Below, piece after piece: positions 23,901 to 35,400 of a stretch of 64,000 nucleotides of DNA (positions are counted from its first letter, which is position 1; every line of letters begins with the position of its first letter). The stretch is from assembly GCA_032358255.1 (NCBI GenBank), contig JAULBX010027163.1, forward strand, positions 124,001 to 188,000, in the 5' to 3' direction. The stretch is from Heterotrichella gracilis. Lineage: Eukaryota; Sar; Xanthophyceae; Tribonematales; Xanthonemataceae. The position numbers and the translations under genes were made by a program. The notes below the pieces were generated by a model. It was given only the letters and a program-made list of their open reading frames with translations, was not told where the DNA came from and searched no databases.

Positions 23901-26900
23901 CAACCTGGTGCGCGACGACCCAGGCAATGAGGAAGGGGGCGAGGAGGCGGAGGCCGAGCTGTGCAACGGACAGCCGTGGCCGCAGCCGCCGGCGGTGCCC
24001 ATCCCCGACTGCGCCGCAGGGTGTGCACGTGCGCAGGCGCCCACGGTGCGTGCCTGGGTTAGGGTTTAGGGTTGCAGGCGCCCACAGTGCAAGTCTGGCT
24101 TTGGGTTTAGGGCTTACATGTGCAGCCAGGGTAAGTCTTAATAATCAGAGCAGCTGCAATGTTTTACTTACATGTGTATCTACTCATTGCTCCAGGAGTG
24201 GCAGCGCGCCTCCCACGGCACCGGTGCGGGCTGCAGCAGCACTAAGGCCTTCTGGATACCCCTCAAGCCACCAGATGCTGAGATGATCTACCTGGCGCCA
24301 CCCATCGAGCCCGCGCCATTGGACTCTCTGCTCGCGGTGGTTGGGCCGACCATGCAGGCGCCCGGCGGCATGGGGTGGGGCGGCGGGCGGGGCGACTGGC
24401 GGGGCGGTGGCCGCGGCAGGGGAAGGGGAAGGGGCGGAGGAAGGGGGCGTGGTGGTGGGAGGGGGCGCGGTGGAGGGCGAGGCCGGGGGCGGGGACGGGG
24501 GCGGGGGCGGGGTGGGGGTGTGCCGCGGCCTGCAGTCAGCCAAGCTCCTGTGCCGACTGGTCCTCCTCCGCAGGTGAGTGGGCGGGGGTGGGTGGTGTGC
24601 AAGATGAGGGGCGCAAATTGCATGGTATTCACAGGTGTTAATTTTGTTGGGGCTCAGCAAACTGTATGGTTTATTGTCTGCATGATTGCATTAAAGGCTG
24701 TGGCAACAACTTCAGCTACTTGCTGGTTGTTTTTGCTGCCCTTTCTGGCTCGAGAATTTCATGGTACACCTGTGCGATGCTTTCACATGTGCAGGCATCA
24801 CCTCCCAGGGATGTAGTTGCAGAGGGTGTTGCCAGGGTGCCGTTGAGTGCAGTGTGCATCATCTGTAGAATCAAAAGCTGCGGTGTAGGGTTTAGGGGCA
24901 TTGATCACAGAAGCTGCACAAGCATCTCACAATGCCGCTGACAAACTGTCCTTGCTTTGTACCAGGTTGACCTGATCGAGCTGCCTGAAAACACCCCTGA
25001 GCACCTGAACGTGCTGTGCAACGGGCGCCGCGCGGTGCTGGTGCTGCGCACACAGCGCATCATCTACAACGGGGAGGAGATGCCGGCATCCAAGTTTGAG
25101 CAGGTGGGTCAAGGTGCTCCAAGGCTGCTATTTCTTTGTATGAGTGTGGTATTTTCTCCATAGCTATGCGAACTAGCAGGCACCTGCTTGACTTGTCAGC
25201 TATGCTGTGCTGATCATGTTTTCTTTTCCCCTTTTGTTTGAGTTTTTGTTTGAAATTTTTGTTTGAATTATTTTATAATCATTTGTTGTCCTGTAAAACT
25301 TGTATTTCTGTCTGAAAATATGAGAGCTGTGCTGAGTGTGCACCGCTGCTGTGTGTGTGAGCAGGTGTGCGGCAAGGCCGACGCGAAAAAGTGGAAAACC
25401 AGCGTGTGGCTTGAGGGCGAGCACGGTCAGCAGGACCGCATGATGCAGGACTGGCTGGCTGAGAGACGCATGGACCGCAAGGGCCTGGCTGCGCTCCAGA
25501 CCAATGCGCTGCAGCACCAGGCCTGGGTGGAGTACCAGGAGATGCTGGCCAATGGGGGTGGGGAGGCGGGTGGCGCAGGGGGGGGAGGGGAGGTGGAGGG
25601 AGGGGAGAAGGCGGAGGGAGAGGAGGGGGAGGACGGGGAGGAGCATGGTGCAGGGGAGGGAGAGGAGGAGGACGGGGAGGAGGAAGGGGGTGATGAGGAG
25701 GAGGGCGACGAGGATGGCAATGGCGATGGCGATGAGGAGGGTAAGCAGTAGGTGTAGCACGTGAAAGTTGGGTTATGTTGTTAAGGAAGGAAGGTGCGGG
25801 TGACAACTGATATGGTAAGCAAGACAAATCCAGTGCATGCTTAGGCCTTCATTCTTGGTTTGTGGGTTGTGGTGTCACCAATCGGTGATGCCACACTTGC
25901 AACGCATCAGTGGCTTTCTGGTGATTGGGGTTTCAGATTCTGCATGACACCCTCTGGTATAGGGCTTAGGGTTTGGGACAGTCCTGACATTGTGTGGTGT
26001 GGCTTCCCATGCAGACATGGATGTGGATGTGGACGGGATGGAAGACGGCGTCCAACCGCATCCATCCATCCAGCCAGCAGCTACCAGCAGCGCGCCAGGT
26101 GGCGCAGCAGCAGACGACACAGCATCCCACCCAGAAACCTCCACAGGCGCCGCACCCCTCCAGAACGGCACCACCCCCCACACCCCACCCAAGGGGATGG
26201 ATGACGTCATGGCTGATGCACCAGAGGCTCGACCGGACCCCACCAGTGGGGCACCAGGGCAAGTGGCCTCGAGTGGCCAAGGGGGCAGCGGCTCTCCGAG
26301 GGCTTCATCGGATGATGCCTTCGCCACGCCGCTGGAGACAAGTGAGGCTGCGCGGGAACACAGCGGCCAGGATGGGGGCTCCAATGTTGAGGTACAGACC
26401 CTAAACACCAAACATTACACCCTATATAAGTGAAAAAGCGTTCTAGGGCAGCGTTCGTATATTGCCATAGGACTGGTTGCTGAAACCAAAAGTTGGGTCT
26501 CCTGGATGTGCAGGACAGCCTACGAGACCCTAAACCCTCAACCTTCCACCCTTAGTGGTGTGCAAAACACCAAAATCAAAACCACAGCTGAGACATGAGA
26601 GTTAGTGTTCCTGGATGTGCAGGACAGCCTGCGCGACCCTCCTGCCACACAGCAGCCCCCCACCAGGTCCCGATTGGCAGTGAGCAGCAAGGCCACTGAC
26701 GGCGCTGGACCAATGGAGGTGGATGGGTCGGAGGGGGAAGCCAGGCCAAGCCACGGCCAAGCAGGCCACGATGCACTTGCCAATGGACAAGGTGGGTTAC
26801 CCTGCTAGGTTTTGCATCTCTTTGCCCTGCCACGCACTTGGGCTGAATGCATGACTGTGATTTCATAATTGCACTTTACCTACGCGAAGTGGGGCATGAC

Positions 26901-29900
26901 CATCAATATATTCAATTCTTTGCGCATCTGCTGTGCATGCGCTTGTGACACATGGAAGCCACCTACCTAATCGGCCTGCAGAACCCTAAACCCTAGCAAA
27001 TTCCGCTCCTTATCCCTAGCTTTGCCACCGCAGCCTCCCCACCCACCCACCTGCCGTCATCCGATGGCAAGGGCGCCCGCGGCACTGAGGTTGTGGGTTC
27101 CTTCCTGCGCGTGTACTGGAGTGGGGATGACGAGTGGTTTGAAGGGGAGGTCAGAAGCTATGACCCAGACAACAGGATGCACAAAGTGTGGTACTCCTAC
27201 GACCAGGAGGTGGGTGATACTCGATTCAAAGGGCTTCATCTTTCATCAAGATGCGTGCGCATGCTACAGGGCTGCAGAATAACCCTCGATTTTGCTTGTA
27301 TTCCACCAGCTTATCGAAACACCTAAATCTTATAATAGTTAGTTCATGTATTACGATGTGCCAATGATAGGATAACAATTGATTGGCAGTTTGTGCGTGG
27401 TGGGATGCTGTCACATCACAATCCTATTATATCCTTCATGTCATGCGCTCCGAACATCTAAATCCGCGTTATTTGGCTGTTGGCGCCATGCAGCAATGAG
27501 TGGCTGGCCAAGGCCTGACACAACCCCATAGCTCCCTTTATGATGTGGCTGTAAACCTTAAACCTGACTCACGAGCTTTCATGTCATTGCCTACAGGATG
27601 AGTGGCTTGACCTGAACAAGGAGGAGCACACAGGGCGCGTGCAGTGGCTACCAGGCCCTGACCCCACCACATGGCCGCCCCCGCCATGGCAGCCCAAGGC
27701 GCCTGCCGCAGGGGAGGCCAGGCACAGAGCAGTGGCCCAACCCGCTGCCGCTGACATTGCCGGGGAGGTTGGCGGTGCTGATGATGAGGTGAGGAAATGG
27801 ATGGGAGTGTGGGCTCGCTGTGGAGATCACTCTCCTGTGTGCTTTGTGTGCATGTGTGTGTGTGTGTGTTTAGTCCAGCATCATGCTACAATGAAATAAA
27901 TAATACCATGGTTTCAGAGTCTTCAAAGTTGAAGGCAACGAAAGTGTAGGTGCTGTATAACTTCCTTAGTTTAAGGAAAGGAGTATCTACTGGTACGAGG
28001 ACAGTACTTATTTTGTTATAAGCCACGCTAGTGAGCTTCTGTTAGTATAAACAGATGTCAGTTGGGCAAAATACACTGACTGCCTATCCTGCCCTCCCCC
28101 TTGCAGGACCCCAGTCAGCCCCAGGTAGGGTGGCTGGTGGGCGTGTGGTGGAAGGACGACGCCTGCTACTACTTTGGGCACATAGCCACCTACTCGCGAT
28201 CCACCCACAAGCACCACGTGCTGTATGAGGATGGCCACCAGGAGTGGCTGGAGATGGCCAGGGAGCACGTGGCGTGGATCGCGGGGCCAGGGGAGTATGA
28301 GTGGCCGGACGATGCGCGTGTGCCCAGAGGTGGGTGCTTGGGAGGGGTGGGGTGGGGTGGGGCGGGGGTGCGGTGGGAGAAGGGGAAAGATGGGGGACAG
28401 TAAGCGGCTGTACTTGGCTTGGAAGCACATGTGTGGGTGCGTGTGTGTCCAGAAGTGGGTGTTTGGTGGGGTGGCGGTGGTGAGGCTGAGAGTGGTCTGG
28501 ATGTGGTGGCTCTCCAACCCTTGCACTGGCAGGGCAGTTTGGAAACTTGGTCAGAGCATGGGAGCTGCAGGTGGTTCTCCAATGATTTTCTGATGCTGAA
28601 CAAGCTGACATTAACTGACATTGGGGAGTTATCAGTGGGTGGACAACACTGTCCCCTCGGCGTTTTAACTGACATCCACTCTCCCCTTGCAGACCTGGCA
28701 CCCCCCACAGCTGCTGAGCTGGCAGCCCTGGCCCCCGACCCCATCCAGGATGCAGAGGCCCCCGCTGGACCCTCCGCGGCCCCTGGGGATGCGTTCGCGG
28801 CTCCCGGGGATGCATCTGGGGATGCCGAGCCCGTCCCCGGCCCCAAATCCGTCCCCGTGGACGTCCCCGAGGACCTTGCCATTGTGTGCAACGGGGCCAC
28901 GGGTGTGTTCAATTTGAAGACCCTGATCATCGACATGTCCAACGGGCGCCAGGTGTCGCCCACAGAATTTGAGCGCCTAGCCGGCAAGGGCTCCTCCAAG
29001 AAGTGGAAGGTGAGATAATGTAGAGTCATCAGCGGGTACTTCACATTTTGTTCATGTAGCTAGTACCGGCTAGTGAAGCTAGTATTTGGTACTTCTCCTA
29101 TTAGTAGCTTGTACTGGCTAGTAAATCTAGTAATCAGTACTATTCAGTAAGCGGCTACTAGGTGGAAGTTCTCAGCTACCGGTTGTAATTCTAAGCCTGA
29201 TAATAGTGATGATATTAATGTATGCATTCCAGCCACACAGTCATGCCCTGAATAAACCCTCAACCCTTGTGGTGTGCAGGCCAGCTTGCGGGTGGACAAG
29301 GGCGGCGGCAAGCCCGGGATGACCATCGGGGACTGGCTGGTGTCTGTGGGGTTGGAGCAGCCGCGGTCCGCCCCCCGCGCCGCCCGCCCCGCTCCCTCCC
29401 TCAACGCTGTCAGGCGGCGGCATGCGGCAGCCCAATACGCTGCTCCGCAACCAGGGGGGCGTGTGCAAACAAAGGTGTGGGGGATCTCGGGGTGATCAGG
29501 CTAGCTTCCAAACGGATGATATGCGCATATTTAGTAACATGCGCATCACAATGTGTGCTCAGTAGCACCATGCCCAGATCGCAGCGCTGCACCGGCCATG
29601 GCAGCCAACCCACTAAGACGCCATCATGGCATCATTACTTCGCGTCATACCCTGCTCCCCTTGACCCCGCAGATGCACCGCGAGGGCTGCATGTGCGTCA
29701 TCTGCAAGCAGGCGCGCAACAAGGGCCTGGCGTCGCCCCTGGGACCCCATGCAGCGGCCAAGTTCATGCAGCCCGCAGCCATGGCCAGGGCGCCTGAGCA
29801 GCAGCCACGGGCGCTGGGCTCGCGGCTGCGCTTTGGCAAGCGCGCCTATGTGCACATCCTACCGCACACGCGCAGCGCGCTCAGCTCTGTCATGGTAAGT

Positions 29901-31702
29901 AGTAACTTGGGATGGTTGCAAGAAAACTGCTTTTAACTTGCAACTGGTTTTGTGCTTTAAATTGGCTTCGAAGTGCCTTTGTGCTTTTATATGGGGTCAA
30001 AAATATTGTGATTTGCAGAACAGAAGAGAATAAATAATGGGATCCGCCGCAGCAATTGGTTTATTAAACAGCCAGTTCAGGGTTTCACCCGCGAGTAATG
30101 CCCCTCTCCAATAATATCCCACTCTCCCCCGCTCACCGCCACGCCCCTTGCCCGCAGTACCGCCCGCCCACAACGCGCATGTGGCTGCCCTCCGCCTGGG
30201 AGGCGCACCAGCTCACGCAGCAGCAGCAGCGGCTGCTCATCCAGGCAGCAAACGCAGGCGACTCACAATCCCACCCGCCCCTCCCGGGGACCAGCGAGCT
30301 CCCCAAGCCATCCCTGCGCCAGGCTGGTGTGCCTGGGTCTGAGCTGGTGTACGTGGGCAACCCGCTGCGCAAGGCCATGACTGTGAAGGACAAGCTGCTG
30401 CAGTCGTTGGCCTACGAGCGCACGCGGCTCACCTTTGGGAAGGTGCGGATTAATGCTTGTGGTACCCTGCAAGGGTTTGATGCATCCAAGCTGTGCGACG
30501 GCAGGGTGGACACGAGGGTGGAGGGTGTATGCTGCAGGGGTGTGTGGTGGCAAGTATCGGCACCCTGCAGCCAAATTAAAACCCTATTACTTGGAAGATG
30601 AAACCCTTAACCCTACAACAATAATACCATAAACACTACATCCCCATGGCGCAGTCTGGGATCCACGGCTGGGGCTTCTTTGCGCGCACCAACATCCCGC
30701 ACGACACCATGGTCATAGAGTACCGCGGCGACGTGGTGCGGCGCACAGTGGCCGACATCCGCGAGCGCCGCTACAAGCGCGAGGGCAAGGACTGCTACCT
30801 GTTCAACGTCAACGATGACATGGTCATGGACGCAACCATGTGCGGGGCGATCGGGCGCTTCACGGTGAGTGGGACGTAGGGCTTTTAGGTTTAGGGTTTG
30901 TGGCTACGGCTGAGGACAATGCATTTGTGGATAAAATCGTGTGTGGGGCGATTGGGCGCTTCGGTCTGGTAGGGTGTGAAGTTTACAGGTGCACCTGGGG
31001 GGGGACAAGGGGGATGTAAATGCACACACAGTGGGCCACAAGGGGGCATCATGTGCAATCAATGGGTATGGTATGTCATGGTCAGTGCACATCCATCTTG
31101 TCATTGGCAAGCACTTTTGGTTTTATGAACCCACCCACGTTTGTTTTTTACGTCATGCGCAACCACTGCCTGTTTGCGTGTCCTGCATGAGCCGGTGTGC
31201 ATCTCATGCGTGCGTCGTCTCGTGGTTGACGCCCCTCGTCTGCTTGCGCAGAACCACTGCTGCTCCCCCTGTATGTACACCAAGGTGGTGGAGTGCGACG
31301 GCGAGCACCGGCTCATGTTCTTCACAAAATACGACATACGTGCGGGGCAGGAGCTGACGTACAACTACAGGTGGGGCGTGCACATACTTCAATCTGCAGG
31401 GGTACCCATTGCCCATTGCCCAACTGACATGTCCAAGAACAGGCTGCATCTTTGATTTCTTTACCTTTATCTTGCAACTACAGATGGGACCAGATCGCTT
31501 GCCGCGCACATGTTCAACAAAACGCTGCATCAATTGATTGTTGTTCATGTTCCTTTGACAATGCACATTGGGACAGGCTTTGGGATTTATGGGATTTCAA
31601 TGTGAGTGTGTTGTTTTCTTGTACAGGTTCAAGGAGGAGGAGGGCCCAAACAAGCTGCTGTGCCAGTGCGGGGCACCAACGTGCAGAGGTTACATGAACT
31701 GA
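17901..31702 (+). CDS. Trithorax/ATX-type histone H3K4 methyltransferase-like protein (PWWP-PHD-HMG-SAND-like-ePHD-Tudor-SET)
   Basis: A 30-exon model closes in frame at 1953 aa, ending with exons 30655-30864, 31252-31370 and 31627-31702. Order: PWWP-like (1-112); PHD (about 132-215); HMG box (about 280-350); SAND/TDBD-like segment 1 with KKWKASI (423-491) and IGKWLEMKG; PHD (569-620) and extended PHD (to about 760); RG/RGG tract (exon 24196-24573); SAND-like 2 (24966-25420) with an acidic tail; two Tudor-like folds (27090-27660 and 28115-28290); SAND-like 3 (28870-29350) with IGDWL; a CMCVIC segment; LTFGKSGIHGWGFFA leading into SET (1819-1928) with EYRGDVV, NHCC and ELTYNY; post-SET CQCGAPTC. 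SET and ePHD identify the ATX/trithorax class, which methylates H3 lysine 4. The HMG box and three SAND-like copies are unusual for that class. One weak spot: exon 3 is in frame only with an acceptor at 18317/18318, 10 bp upstream of the site homologous to copy 1. Confidence 0.87.
20541..20710 (+). repeat. Exon-end duplication inside intron, copy pair with telomere-like motif
   Basis: The end of the HMG-box exon and its donor (20541-20617, tgtgagcgggaaggtgcgct...) are repeated imperfectly at 20641-20710 (tgtcagtgggaaggtgcgct...). The similarity continues through gaatccaggc and ctgaattgttga. The first copy contains gggtttaggg just after the donor. Confidence 0.85.
22944..22973. repeat. Perfect inverted repeat in intron (12-bp stem, 6-nt loop)
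   Basis: agaggcaacgta at 22944-22955 is exactly complementary to tacgttgcctct at 22962-22973. A second weaker inverted repeat follows directly (ctatggc/gccatag). The matching intron of copy 1 lacks the structure, so it arose or was kept only here. It may be a small mobile-element remnant or a structured intron element. Confidence 0.75.
23625..23735. repeat. Tandem repeat, 38-bp unit x 3, intronic
   Basis: Three consecutive units begin ggtccatgttggatcc, ggttcatattggatcc and ggtccatgttggatcc, each continuing to atgcaat and a run ending near ccac. They lie in the intron before the exon at 23818 of trithorax-like copy 2, close to its acceptor. The corresponding intron of copy 1 does not show them. 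Confidence 0.9.
24031..24112 (+). repeat. 41-bp tandem duplication spanning an exon end, donor and telomere-like motif
   Basis: Unit 1 (24031-24071) contains the last coding bases gcgcccacg, the donor gtgcgt and gggtttaggg. Unit 2 (24072-24112) repeats this as gcgcccacagtgcaag with gggtttaggg, so the second donor is degraded. Only unit 1 is needed for the reading frame. Confidence 0.9.
26491..26640 (+). repeat. Acceptor/exon-start duplication flanked by telomere-like motif
   Basis: The block 26600-26640 (acceptor plus the first codons of the exon at 26623) is repeated upstream at 26491-26531 with few differences: cctggatgtgcaggacagcct occurs in both. The upstream copy breaks off directly into accctaaaccct. 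Both copies keep an AG acceptor; the downstream one is used because it continues in frame. Confidence 0.88.
30939..30970 (+). repeat. Degenerate copy of the SET exon end in its downstream intron
   Basis: tgtgtggggcgattgggcgcttcgg mirrors the true exon end at 30839-30866 (tgtgcggggcgatcgggcgcttcacgg). The donor is lost in the copy. Between the two lies aggtttagggttt. The copy has no role in the protein model. Confidence 0.85.
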
Positions 31703-32412
31703 GCAGCTGTGCTGGGTATTGCTGTGCGGGTGTAGAGCGCCTAGTAGGGTAGTAACATAGGGGGTTGGGAGGTGGGGGGAGGGGTACATGGGCTGGGCGG
31801 TGCAGCGGGTGCAGTGCGCTGGAAAGTTAATTTTTGCTGGGTGGGTGGGTGCAACTGCCCTTTTGGCTGCAACCTTTCAGGGGATGTCGTTTTGGAGGCA
31901 TGTTTTAAGCTTTCCAACTCTGCAGACTCTGGGCATAATGCCTTAGGCTTTTATGAGATATATCTATTTTCCTTATGTAGCCGTTTGCCGCAAGAAGTCT
32001 GACTTTGAAGCCTTCTCATAGGACCAGACATCACATTGACAGTGAAATTCAATGTAATTAATCATGTCGCAATATCCACAGATTGAATCATATGCCGCTG
32101 CAGTGCAGCCTGTGAATTATTATAGCTACTATGATGGCTACATATTGGCTAGTAGCCAATATATTCGATTGGCATGCCAGCCGGGCTAACAAGTCCATCA
32201 TGGCAATGCCATAAACTATGACGAAGTCTACAAAATGGGTGCCACGAGAGCCTTGTGGATTAGAACCCTAATGGTGCATTGTGGAGGGCCTGGCAAATTG
32301 GATGGCCACAGTTGAATGCCTGAGTGGTCACTGCAAGGCAACAAATGGTATCAGATTCTGTCCCTGGATCAATGCGGCATGTCCTCTAGACCTGAGGCAG
32401 TACTGCTCAAGC
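31703..32412. other. Convergent intergenic region between SET gene and bestrophin-like gene
   Basis: About 700 bases between two stop codons, so it holds both 3' untranslated regions. The only clear structure is a perfect 8-bp inverted repeat, tattggct-agt-agccaata, at 32143-32161. No further gene is seen; long open frames here on the plus strand are antisense to the bestrophin-like gene. Confidence 0.5.
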
Positions 32413-35400
32413 TTATATGTCCTGAAAATATCCATTATGGCGTTTGTTTGCATTCAGGAATGGCTCGTCGTCGCGTCCTGCGTCGTCCTCCACCTCCCAC
32501 TGGTGCTGGTGCAGCTGGCTGCCAGTGGTACTGTTGGCAGACACGCAAAACGCGGTGCCTGCCCGCTGACCAGCCTTGGGTGTCGCCCCATTGGATGTCG
32601 AACTCCCCTCGCCCACATCCCGATTTGTTGCGCTTTCATTTGTGAAAATGTCACCAGATTCCTGGTGCACAATGCCTGGCTGCTGGCTCTGGTTGTGGCA
32701 GCCCCGCTTGGCCATCATGGGGTTTGCCACACCTCCCCCTGCTGGTCCACCAACCCCTGGGGCGCTGATGGGACCTTGGAAGCACGAGTCCAGAATGGTG
32801 GCGCCCAAATCCACTGTGGATGCGGGCCGGTCTTGCAGCACCGCCTTGGTGGCGTGCAGCAGCCGCTCGTTGAAATCGTGCTGCAGCATCACAGGCCATT
32901 CAATGAAGTTCAAATCAACTCAGGGAAAAATCATTCTAACTCAAGGCAAAAAGAACCAAAAAATGCAGGGATTACCATACCTACCTTGCCCAGCCTCAAC
33001 AGGGCTCAGCCTGTGCATAAGACACAGTCTTGCCACTGCCAGAGCCAGCAAGCATCGCTCTCATACCTACCTGTCACATCCGATAGCAATGTCTCTACCC
33101 AATCACCCTATTAGGTGGCTAGTAGCTCCATCCTCTGACAGAGTCGTCTGCTACAGTGTATACCAGGACAGTACATCTGCAGGCCCTAGCGCACGTGCTC
33201 ACCTGCATCCTAGCCAGTGGCAGCTCATTGGGCTCGCACACAAAGGGGTCCTCCAGGTCACGCGCCACCTCCTCCACACTCCAGTAGGCCAGCACTGCCA
33301 GGAAACTGGACAGCAGCTCCAGTGCCAGGTGCTCGTGGCTGGCAACCACCAGTAGCGGGAAGGTTATGGTGAAGAGGATGAGGATGAAATTCACCGCTTG
33401 CGCCCACGGGAAGGGGAACTGGAAATGCGCCAGGGACCTGCAGAGCGCAAACAAGTACTTGAGCAGCATGCCACCTGTCTTTATCCTAAGGCGTGCTGGT
33501 GGAAGAGAGGATATAGCAAGTGGAAGGTGGCAAAGTTGAGGGCAGACCCTGTCAGGAAGCCTCAATCCCAACAGGAAGCCTCAATCCCAACAGGAAGTCT
33601 CAATCCCAACAGGAAAGACTGTAGAGTATTACATTTCTACTTATAGGGTTTAGGTTTAAACCCTAAGGCCAGAGACTAACCCTCCTGTCTACCCTCTTGT
33701 CACATGTTTGTCGCCTACCTGCAGAGCTCGAATGAGCCCATCCCACTGACGATCCAGTTGTATATCTGCCCCCGCAGGGGCCCCTCAACATTTGCCAGCC
33801 CACCTGCTCGATGCCTGCGCTCCACCTCGTGGTAGACCCAGCTGACGCACATGGACACCCGCTGGTTGGCATTGGGCACGTAAATACCTGTGATGTAAAT
33901 GGCCTTGGTCGCCAACAATGCAATGCACTATTTGCGTTGGAGATTCATGGAGAAATGTACTCATGTTGCAAATTGACATGCAGTCTATAACATGACTGCA
34001 TGTCGTAGACTTGAAAATGCATGATTCATTGCAAGCAAACTCATGATGGCAATAATATTGTCACACCGTTGATGCAAATCATCACATGGCCAGATATCGG
34101 GAGCATGTACCTGTTTTGAACCACGACTGGCGGCCCTTGGGGGTGTTGTCTGTGAGGATGTCACACCCCGTCAGCATGCTGCAGGTTTTGGGTCGTGCTT
34201 TATCCAAGTCCCCACTCAATATGGCTTGCTCCTCTTCACTGATATCGCCCAGGACTGGAATGCTCATTTTCCTACACTCAACAAGGCACCCACTTCAATT
34301 TTATTCCTGGAATATTGTGGTTTAGGTGTACACCACATGTACACGAACAGTTGCAAAAGTTTGTTGATTGTGCTCAATGTGGTCTCACCTGTAATACTCA
34401 CGCAAGCCACCCAAGTCTGAGCCCAGGACAAAATACTTGTGCAGATTTTTCAATCTATCCCAGCCCCGCATGAAGGCAATCGAATCCTACAGCAACACAC
34501 AAAAAGGAGACAATTCCATATTTTATATGAGGAAATACAAAATTTGAAAAGAAAGGAATGATTTAAATAATGATTTAAATCATAATTAAAGAGTCTTATA
34601 TGAACTATGGAGCAGCACGCAGTCTGTTTTCCTGTGTTCTTTCAAGTAGAAGTATACCATTTATTGCCATAAGTACGGTCCATGTATCCATCGCGGCCCC
34701 AAACGGATGTGCATAAAGTGCACAAAAACATGGCTGGACCACCTACCATGGGTGGTGGCAAATCATCCTCCCTGTGAGCCTTGAGATGCGAGAGCTCCCA
34801 ATCGCTGCGCAGGTGCAGGAGGGACAGGCCATGCAACAGGCTGAAAAGGTGAATGATGTCTTCTGCAAACTTCCTGGAGCTCTGAATGGCCTCTGGATTG
34901 GAATAGTCTTCCATAGGCAGGTTCCAGAACTCGTAGCTCACTAGGGAGACAGCAGCATTTGCCCAGAAGTTGCTCATGTACCTGCAGTAGGGTTTGCGAG
35001 TTAAGGGTTTTGGGGTTTCAAGAAGTCCATTGTGTACATTCAGCTGGTGGCAGGAGTACCACCTTGTCCCTCCTGAAATAAACCTACTGTCATAGGAGAC
35101 CTGAACAGGTGTTGCACATACAGCATTGCTGCAGCATTTGACGCACAATTGAGCGACATCCACAGCGACATCCAAGGCGACATCCACGAGCGACATCCAC
35201 AAGGCAGCATTACAAGTGAATCAAAGCGGCCAACCGTACGTGATCTGTGTGCGCCCCTCCCAGAAGCGTGAATACCCAATCTGCGTCCTGCAGAACGCAC
35301 ATTGGACACATTTAATCCCCTGTTGTGGGTTGCTCATGGATCATGAGGCATGAATTTACCAACATTCAATTGATTAATTCTGGAGAAGGTTGAGGAGCCA

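Noticed and set aside
24172-24816. Glycine/arginine-rich open frame as a separate RNA-binding protein gene
   Set aside because: The RGG tract lies within exon 24196-24573 of trithorax-like copy 2, with phases fitting both neighbours.
32281-33114. A 277-codon plus-strand open frame
   Set aside because: It runs antisense through bestrophin-like exons and an intron, and shows no domain.
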